Assembly (NCBI RefSeq): GCF_015706575.1
Contig: NW_024037064.1
Coordinates: 1,053,427 to 1,117,426, forward strand
Length of the DNA: 64,000 bases
Origin: Patiria miniata
Taxonomy: Eukaryota; Echinodermata; Asteroidea; Valvatida; Asterinidae
Direction: 5' to 3'
Part shown: piece by piece, positions 56,732 to 64,000 of the stretch
Layout of the letters: every line of letters begins with the position of its first letter
How positions within the stretch are numbered: position 1 is the stretch's first letter
Notes under the pieces: generated by a model
Seen by the model: only the letters and a program-made list of their open reading frames with translations
The model's database searches: none
What the model was told of the DNA's origin: nothing
Program-made: the position numbers and the translations under genes

Positions 56732-57104
56732 CAGAGTTGCTGACTCGAGTCATGTGACTTGGACTCGAGTCGGACTCGAGTCGCTATTTTTGTGACTTGT
56801 GACTTGACTTGTACATACCAGCTTTGACTTGTGACTTGACTTGGACTTGCGAACTATGACTTGTGACTTGACTTGGGATTGCAAAAAATGACTTGTTACC
56901 AACCCATTGCCTTTGTCAATTGCATGTAAAATACCGGATAGCCTAACCCATTGGTAGGCGTTTAGTATACATGAAAATTGAACAATAAAGTGTTAGTATA
57001 CTTCATGTAATCGAGTGAGTGAAGTCTTTTTTTCATGTCATCTCAACATTTATTTCTACAATGTAAAGTAATTTATTAAAGTATACAAAGGGCTAATATC
57101 CGAC
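56732..57104. mobile_element. hAT-type MITE, left half only
   Basis: Identical in start and place to 39270, but broken off at AATATCCGAC, where a satellite unit resumes with CTGATAAAG. The GAC shared by both sides suggests a microhomology deletion. Confidence 0.88.
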
Positions 57105-57385
57105 CTGATAAAGTATTGTCTGCAAGTGGCTGGTATTGTCAAACAGCTGTGGCTACTGTGTGGCTGTTGATTGTTGTATTGACCTGATAAAGTATTGTCT
57201 GCAAGTGGCTGGCATTGTCAAACAGCTGTGGCTACTGTGTGGCTGTTGATTGTTGTATTGACCTGATAAAGTATTGTATGCAAGTGGCTGGTATTGTCAA
57301 ACAGCTGTGGCTACTGTGTGGCTGTTGATTGCTGTATTGACCTTATAAAGTATTGTCTGCAAGTGGCTGGCATTGTCAAACACTG
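57105..57385. repeat. 79-bp satellite (LRE copy II, right)
   Basis: Three and a half units, ending at TGTCAAACAC in the flank shared with 33490. Confidence 0.95.
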
Positions 57386-57600
57386 ATTCGAAAGGAGATG
57401 TAGAGGGAACACTTCAAGTAGGACACAAGAGGGCACTTTTTAAATAGAAATATGCCATTTTCATTACTGACGGCTCAAAATCCCTATATCGAACGATTGT
57501 GTGATAAACTCACAATGAAATGTTTGAGGGTCAAATTGTCTTCATTACATGTTGTGCAAAATTTGACTCTGAGCTTTCCTTCCTTGTTCATTCCTGTAGG

Positions 57601-57822
57601 ACTTCAGCTTCACTGGTTCCTACTCTACTTCTTCAGGGTGCCAGCACCAGAGGGCTCCATCGTTGCCTACTGAGTGCAGACCTTACCGATGAGAAGGCCA
57701 ATCAGATCATTGCGTCAGTCGGCATCCCTTGCGCTCATCTCAAGTCACTCCAGATCACACTGTCAAACAAGTTGAAGGAGCACACTGTGAGGGCTGAGAA
57801 ACAGTCAACCTCCTTGCCTTGG
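57601..57822 (+). CDS. Possible exon of an unrecognised protein
   Basis: An open stretch of 74 codons lies between a good acceptor (CATTCCTGTAG ending 57600) and a perfect donor (GTGAGT at about 57823). It reads ASLVPTLLLQGASTRGLHRC, SADLTDEKANQIIASVGIPC, AHLKSLQITLSNKLKEHTVR and AEKQSTSLPW. The helical, charged pattern and both splice sites favour a real exon, but I do not recognise the family and see no neighbouring exons. The flank before it (57386-57500) is shared with 33490-33620, so it may belong to a repeated gene or transposon. Confidence is low to moderate. Confidence 0.4.
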
Positions 57823-60164
57823 TGAGTTATCAAACACAGACGCTCCCAAAACATTGCAATTGTCTTCCACTTTGCTTTTTTCAGACCTTCATTTTGAGAG
57901 AACACTACCCTCACCCTCCAACATTTGGGTTTTAATTATAAAGCTCTACATGTACATTTCTGTTGTGGCTTTGAAAACTCACACTTTGGTCTAATAGTTG
58001 CATACCCAAGTAATATATGGGGCATTTATGCAAAAAAGAGAAACAGAATTGGGCACAAGCTGTAGGCCAACAAAAATTGTCGGTCTCTGGTCAGACCAAA
58101 GTTCTGGTTTTTTTTTTAAATTATTTGCTAATTTTTTCCCCAAGCTTGGATTGTACAGACAAAGTGGGTACTGTTTTGCTTGTTTGTGTTCTCATATAGT
58201 GTTACATCATTTGCCTTAGTGCCCTGGTGCTCCTTGGTACGAAAATTTGAGGCGGTGCGGCAAGAAAGGGTGCTGTTGTAGCTACCCAAGAAAAAATAGA
58301 GTGATGTGCATGATCAAAATCGACGTACGACTGTTTTTTTTTGCCTAATGGAGAATAACCTTTGATATGTCAAATAATACTTATATTTTAAGGAAATAGT
58401 ATAAGGCTAACCCGACCGACCTGGAATTTTTTCTGCCAAATTGCCGACCTCAAACTTTTTATTGCCATTTTGAAGGTCGATAATTGAAAAATTTCAAACA
58501 TTTCAAGTACTTTTAATTATTTGCAACGAACTAAAACATTTTCCACACTTGAATCTGACCATGATTTGACACAAACATACCTGTGTTAAACGTGCAAAAA
58601 TCGCGATGATCTCAAAACTTGAATTCTCAAACTACGAAGTACGATTATTTTTGCACAAACGCATCGGGGTACGCCTGGCTGGCGAAGGACGGCATGGTTC
58701 TCCCCACGTACAAACGTGCGTACTGCGTATCGGCCCGATACGCTGGAATTGCGGCCGGCCCGATACGCCGACAAAAAAATGCCGATCACATTTTTAGCCC
58801 CTGATACGCACAATATAATTATCATACACGCCATTAAAATACACAATTTGATCGTTACATACGCCATTATTTCAAAATCTTGACCAAAATCCTGTTTTTC
58901 CGATGCATGTGTGATCAAAATGCACACGATGACGTGTTCTGTCGACCATGTACCACCAGCAGCACCCAGCTAACATACAGCATGGTACACTGGTTCCCTT
59001 CGCCAGCTAACGGAATCAATGCTATGATGAAGGACCGTAACCAGTGACTACTGCCTCTCTCCGGTCCATACTTCGTATCATACAGCATGATGATGTAGTG
59101 GGCCAAAGTTGGATCGTAAAAATATTACCAAACAAACATCGCTGGAGAAAGAGAATTTCCGCGAATTAATTCACAGAACGTGATCTTTACTTTCTGTGTA
59201 TGTGTTTTCCATTAAAATGACGAGATTGCAAAGCTCGAACTTGTGGCGAAACATCGTAGCGTGTTTCTGCAGTAGTGCAAGATTTTTGGCCACGTGGGCC
59301 GTGAGCACGGTGCGATGTTCGGCCAGCCAGGCGGAATGTTGATGGTGCCAGCGGCCGTGATGTATGTTAAGCATAAAGTGGAATCACCGACCACAAATAT
59401 ATTTTTAATTAGGTGAGGCAAGTTTTAATCACTTTTGATAGCCAGTCTTGATAATTTTTGTAGCGCAAATGAAGATAATCCAGGCACAAAATAAACATGA
59501 TTCCTTGCTCTACGATTAGTACGAATGATGCTCTATTAATCAGCACCCCAAACAAATTGGCGAAATAATTTTTCGACCTACTGACGCTATTTTGAAAGGC
59601 ATGTAATCGGAAGCAATTGTTGTTTTTTTCTCCACCTTAATTTCTTAATTTGAAACTTACATGTAAATGTAATTCATACTTTTCTAGTTAGGAAGCAATG
59701 AAACACAGGTTGTGAAATGTTAATTTTTTTTAAGTTAACAATTTTGATTTTTTTTCTTTAGCTACAAAAATATTAGTGACCTTCAAGATCTCCTCTGAAT
59801 TTCAAGGACAAATCTTAAGATAAAGACTCCCAGATTCGCTCTAAAATGCACCAGAGAGCTTCTAAAGCTCAAACATTTTCGGGTTGTTGAATCACAGCAA
59901 ATCTTCCCCCACATGTTTGAAAAAATCCTGGGGAGAACCCTGGCCGCCGATACAAAATAATTTGGATTGAAATGTATCGATTGAATATCTTCAATGCTTG
60001 AATAGTGGTTTTATACAATATTTTTTGCGAAGGAACACGCATGGGCATGCAGAACTGAAATGAAAAAAAAAATTACAAAATAAAATTATTTCCCTACCTA
60101 ATTACACACCATTTTTTTTGTTTGGCCTAAGAAATAGAGGGCAAGGCGTTTTGTTGAGTTACAA
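57823..60164. other. Unassigned sequence, no gene seen
   Basis: AT-rich with one GC-rich patch at 58660-58790, where GGCCCGATACG occurs twice. Small open frames (57998-58219, 58586-58927 and others) match nothing recognised. No RNA gene seen. Confidence 0.45.
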
Positions 60165-61615
60165 ACGCAGAATAGTCGGGCCGACAACTATTTCATTAGA
60201 CACAGCCCAGTTAAGTTTTGAAATAAATAAGTTTATGTCGGAACAAAGATCACGAAAATTTAACCTTTCCAGTACATCCAATGATTTTGTTTAAAACAAA
60301 AATGTCTCAAATTCCTGTATACATTTTATGTACGCGTACAAGTTTTTTTCCAGTCTGATGATGTCACAGCATTAAAGATCCGAAGGTCAGCATTGTAACG
60401 GATATCAATATTTGAGCTACGAATAAGTCATAAGACAGGGATCAAATGATAGAATATTTAAAAAGGATCGTTTTCAAATTCTCCCTATAGTAACTTCCAG
60501 TCTGATGATGTCATAATTTTGAAACATTGCAAAGTTGTATGTTTTAGAAAATAACAATGGGCGATTTGGTTAAATTTGGACGGATAGTTTCTGAATTAAA
60601 AAGGAAATCATATTTGTTGTACTACTAGAGGGCGCCCTTTCAAATGATGACGTCATTATGCTGTTTGAGTGTCCTTTATTATAAGATGGAATTTTTGCGT
60701 CGGGGTGAAATAAATCAAATTAGTCGAACCAACCATCTGCACTAGAAAGCAGGAGGTCGTGGATTCCGCCCCCCCCCCCAAGATCTTAGCCATCGAGTGA
60801 CGAAAAATTTTGAAACTCAGCACATGCATAGAGCAACTCTTTCTAATCATACCCAAGAAATTTCATGACTATAGGTCAAAGGGTTTTGGAATTATGGCTA
60901 ATTAATTATTCACATGTATGAATGGCAATTCTGCTCTGTGTACACGATGTATATGCGAAAATTCAGTTTTCATGGCGCGTAGCGGCGGAAAATTTTTCGC
61001 TAGGCGGCAACCCGTGGTCCGATTTTTATGTTTTTGGTATCAAAAGATGCGTAAAGCTCGAGGCTAAAAACTCATAACAGCTTGGGTCGCGAAAATTTTT
61101 TTTTAGAGGCTATCGCGGAAAATGTTGAGGGGGGGGGCAGATTTTGCCCCCCCGGCCCCTTAATAATTATGTAAATCGTTTGGAAAAAATTCGGTTAGTT
61201 TTGATTTTGAGGCTTCTGTCCGTATTTTAAATTCACCTAACTTTGACCTTCAGGTTGACCCGGAAGTAAAGGTCAGACGAGTTCACATACATGATAAAAA
61301 ATGTTTATCATTTAATGGTCTTTCTGATTACAAGGTGTAAACATGACTGATTATTCTGTTGAAGAGTTATAGGTGAATGAAGATGGTCATTTTTTTGGAC
61401 AAAATCACTTGTAATTTGACACTTGATGACGTTATCATGACGTCAATAACATATACCACTTCAGATGAGGGTCGATAGATATTGAAAGTTAGAAGTTCAT
61501 ATCATGAACCGTTTAGGAGAAAACCCGGGGAGAAGTATTGTCCGGGAAAAAAAGAAAGACCTAAACGAAGATTAATACGAACGATTTCAAGGAGTGGTCG
61601 GGGTTGTGCCCTACC
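60165..61615 (-). mobile_element. Family E2 element, minus strand
   Basis: The complement starts at the hairpin end near 61615 (arms around CACAACCCCGACCACTCC), passes TATGAACTTCTAACTTTCAA and TGACGTCATGATAACGTCAT, and ends near 60165 with GGCCCGACTATTCTGCGTTT, matching the right end at 26070-26094. It is of similar length to E2 without its insert (about 1.2-1.45 kb). No protein. Confidence 0.7.
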
Positions 61616-62156
61616 TCTCAATTATGGAATAAAAGGCATGTCTTATTAAGTAAAACCAATTGACATCTTTCATTGTTTTTGTCATGTAAATCTACGGCCA
61701 GGCCAGGTGGAGTAGATGGCGCTATTCACGACTTTCTTCTGTCATCTTGCAAGATGTAATGATGCCGAGTCACAATAAATTTATATTTCCTGGATTTGTT
61801 TGGTTGAAATTTACAACTAGGCAGCCTTATTTCCTACGGACAGGGATGGGACTATAAATAAAGGAGCAATGACATTTCTTCTGTGAAAAAAATAATTTAT
61901 TCTTAAAAAATTCCAAAAATTGTCTGAACCAATATAACATCTGTATAATTCAGCTATCTTTTTTACATTTGATGCGTCAGCTTGAAAACCTAATATATTT
62001 TGCTGATCCCTATAGTTAATTGTCGTCAGCTCCTAGCTAGAAATGCCTCCGCTAGCACCAAGCAGATATTACTTGTATTACTCCGCCAGTGTGACGTGAG
62101 GTGCTGAACGAGCTTGGATTTCTGTCATACAAGCTGAGATGTCAAGTGATTTTATT
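61616..62156. other. Unassigned sequence
   Basis: AT-rich, nothing recognised. Confidence 0.45.
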
Positions 62157-63337
62157 ACCCCTCAGCCGAGAGGCTCGAGGGGTATTGTCATCGCCTAGGG
62201 CGTCCGTCCGTCCGGACGTGTGTGTGTCTGTCCGTCCGTCCATCCGTCCGGGCAGCTTAGTTTCCGGATGATAACTTGAGTTAGAAATGTTGTTTGGGGT
62301 TGTAACTTCGGTAGGGGGTTGCCCTTGGGAGTAGGCAAGTTGGGATTGGTTTTGAGGTCAAAAGGTCAAAGGTCAAGGTCACCGTGGTGAGTTAAATGTA
62401 AATGGTTTCCGGATGATAACTTGAGTTAGAAATGAGATTTTGGTGTCTAACTTTGGAAGAGGGTTGCCCTTGGGAGAAGGCAAGTTGGGATTGGTTTTGG
62501 GGTCAAAAAGTCAAAGGTCAAGGTCAGCATGGTGAGATAAAGGTAAATGGTTTCCGGATGATAACTTGAGTTAGAAATGAGATTTTGGTGTCTAACTTTG
62601 ATAGGGGTTTGCCCTTGGGTACAGGCAAGTTGGGATTGGTTTTGGGGTCAAAAGGTCAAAGGTCAAGGTCACCGTGGTGAGTTAAATGTCAATGGTTTCC
62701 GGATGATAACTTGAGTTAGAAATGAGATTTTGGTGTCTAACTTTGGTAGAGGGTTGTCCTTGGGAGTAGGCAACTTGGGATTGGTTTTGGGGTCAAAAGG
62801 TCAAAGGTCAAGGTCACCATTGTGAGTTAACTTAGTAAATGGTTTCCGGATGATAACTTGAGTTAAAAATGCTATTTTGGTGTCTAACTTTGGAAGAGGG
62901 TTCCCCTTGGGAGAAGGCAAGTTGGGATTGGTTTTGGGGTCAAAAGGTCAAAGGTCAAGGTCAGCATGGTGAGTTAAAGGTAAATGGTTTCCGGATGCAT
63001 GATAACTTGAGTTAGAAATGAGATTTTGGTGTCTGACTGAGGTAGGGGTTTGCCCTTGGGTACAGGCAAGTTGGGATTGGTTTTGGGGTCAAAAGGTCAA
63101 AGGTCAAGGTCACCGTGGTGAGTTCAATGTAAATGGTTCCGAATGATAACTTGAGTTAGAAATGAAATGTTGGTGTCTAACTTCGGTAGGGGGTTTCCCA
63201 TTGGTACAGGCATGTTGGGACTGGTTCTGGGGTCAAAGGCCAAAGGTCAAGGTCACCACGTTGAGTTAAAGGTTAATGGTTTCCGGATGATAACTTGACT
63301 CTGGCTGAGGGGTTTTAACAGCAACGCTGTTATTTTT
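62157..63337 (+). mobile_element. Family E3 element: hairpin end and 145-bp units
   Basis: Begins with a near-palindrome (ACCCCTCAGCC, GAGA, GGCTCGAGGGGT at 62157-62183) followed by ATTGTCATCG, then a GTCCGTCC run. Seven units of about 145 bp follow. It ends near 63305-63337 with GGCTGAGGGGTTTTAACAGC, where one arm returns inverted. The layout matches families E1 and E2 though the sequences differ. No protein. Confidence 0.75.
62259..63278 (+). repeat. Seven 145-bp tandem units with AGGTCA motifs
   Basis: Unit starts (TTTCCGGATGATAACTTGAG) are near 62259, 62404, 62549, 62694, 62841, 62986, 63135 and 63278. Each holds CAAAGGTCAAGGTCA; five of seven carry the full AGGTCAAAGGTCA. These fit DR1 and extended half-site nuclear receptor elements by motif. 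Confidence 0.92.
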
Positions 63338-63511
63338 GTAAATTTGAGACCGACGTAGATTAAACGTGTTCTGAGGATGAATTATCAATTTTTATTTCTG
63401 TGGCAGAACATCGAAGGCCGCCATTTTTTTGTGTGACTCGCAGATTTCTTACTCATGAATAGGTCAGGTTGCTAATTTGGGGTACGCCCATACAGTAAAG
63501 CTTTTGTGCTT

Positions 63512-64000
63512 TTAATCCTTGCTCTTTGCTTTCCACTTGTTCCCATGAGCTGTCCCGGATGCAATCAAGCCACTTCTGATGTTGTACAAGTCAACTGCCT
63601 TCCTCACCAAAACTTTGGAAAAACTGCTCGAGCGACTTGTGTTCCGATGGCATCACTGACTGGAATTGTTTGTACACTGAGCCGATCAGCCGATAAAAAG
63701 AGAGTAGTCCATCGCCCTGTGATGCTTCTGATAGGGACCCAGGATAAGTTGCTCCTGTTATAAAAGAAGCATACTGGAAGAAGGTGGAGCTGTACGTATG
63801 AAGGCTGCTTTTCCAGGCCCATAGAAAAAAGATGTGAGTTCACATTCACTAGTGATGAAGAGTGTCTGAATAATACATGGACGAATCTCTGTGTTAAACT
63901 AAGCTAAGTCAGGGTCCTTGTACAAGCAAGCTATCGATCGCTGCATAAAAATGTACTCATGCTTGTCAGGTTTGTCGGACAGCTGTACTAGTGCATCCTT
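63512..64000 (-). pseudogene. C-terminal part of the uncharacterised family, second copy
   Basis: The minus strand reads, from the window end: YKDPDLA, then IIQTLFITSECELTSFFYGP and GKAAFIRT (about 63850-63770), then MDYSLFI-like decayed sequence, HKSLEQF, a shifted VDLYNIRSGLIASGTAHGNK and a stop near 63512. The part at 63554-63716 is nearly the same as 47704-47872, and this copy carries the IIQTLF block which the other lacks. Several frame changes show decay. It runs off the window edge. Function unknown. Confidence 0.65.

Larger units (their letters stand above)
51296..57385. repeat. Long repeat LRE, copy II, with LINE insertion
   Basis: Colinear with 35497-40541. Differences: part of the GC-rich block is doubled (51650-52120), a LINE is inserted at 52421-54123, and the hAT MITE in the satellite has lost its right half. 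The shared hAT insertion point shows the two copies descend from one that already held it. Confidence 0.88.

Noticed and set aside
60740-60768. AGGAGGTCGTGGATTCC resembling a tRNA B box, possible tRNA-derived SINE
   Set aside because: No convincing A box or tRNA fold around it.

Overview
The window looks like an intergenic or intronic stretch from a large, repeat-rich genome of a marine invertebrate, most likely a deuterostome (lancelet, hemichordate or echinoderm). The reasons are spliced, intron-bearing coding sequence, many CR1/L2-like LINEs, DIRS retroelements, hAT and TTAA-type elements, and a RAG1-like transposase gene of the ProtoRAG kind. The species cannot be fixed from sequence alone. 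No complete host gene is present. The clearest host-gene trace is one decayed exon of the signal recognition particle receptor alpha subunit (11847-12011).

The centre of interest is 40542-47703, a RAG1-like (RAG1L) transposase gene. A candidate 5' terminus reading CACAGCG (close to the V(D)J heptamer CACAGTG) begins exactly where a 79-bp satellite repeat is broken. It is followed by a promoter-like stretch, a probable non-coding first exon and three coding exons (42743-42928, 44290-44788, 45483-47269). The protein has an N-terminal CRIC zinc region, a nonamer-binding-like block, the whole RNase H-like catalytic core with all four acidic residues, both zinc-binding pairs of the core, and a C-terminal CCHC knuckle as in amphioxus ProtoRAG. 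It carries one in-frame stop and one frameshift, so it is a young pseudogene. No RAG2-like gene is seen. A pseudogene of a different, uncharacterised multi-copy family faces it downstream.

Layout. 1-712: end of a long repeat with 79-bp satellite units. 1462-5475: a CR1-like LINE with a MITE and a DIRS gag fossil nested in it. 5596-6890: array of roughly 130-bp repeats. 7618-8131: TTAA-type MITE. 10485-26100: nested transposons, namely a family here called E2, split by a 12.3-kb hAT-type insertion with 8-bp target duplication, which holds three head-to-tail copies of family E1, one of them split by a DIRS element with inverted terminal repeats and an internal complementary region. 26095-27050, 27649-31508 and 33798-35309: three more LINEs, one with a 2A-like motif, the second one inside satellite. 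35497-40541 and 51296-57385: two copies of one long repeat (LRE), each holding a DIRS fossil, an inverted repeat, satellite and a hAT MITE; the second copy has gained a LINE. 47704-51295: pseudogene and 130-bp repeats. 57601-57822: an unassigned possible exon. 60165-61615: E2 on the minus strand. 62157-63337: a third hairpin-ended family, E3, with seven 145-bp units carrying nuclear-receptor-like sites. 63512-64000: second copy of the uncharacterised gene family.

The genes do not form a pathway. The window is best read as a stratified record of insertions: satellite and LRE first, then hAT and DIRS activity, duplication of LRE, then LINE and RAG1L insertions. All judgements of identity are by eye from remembered families; no search or alignment program was run.
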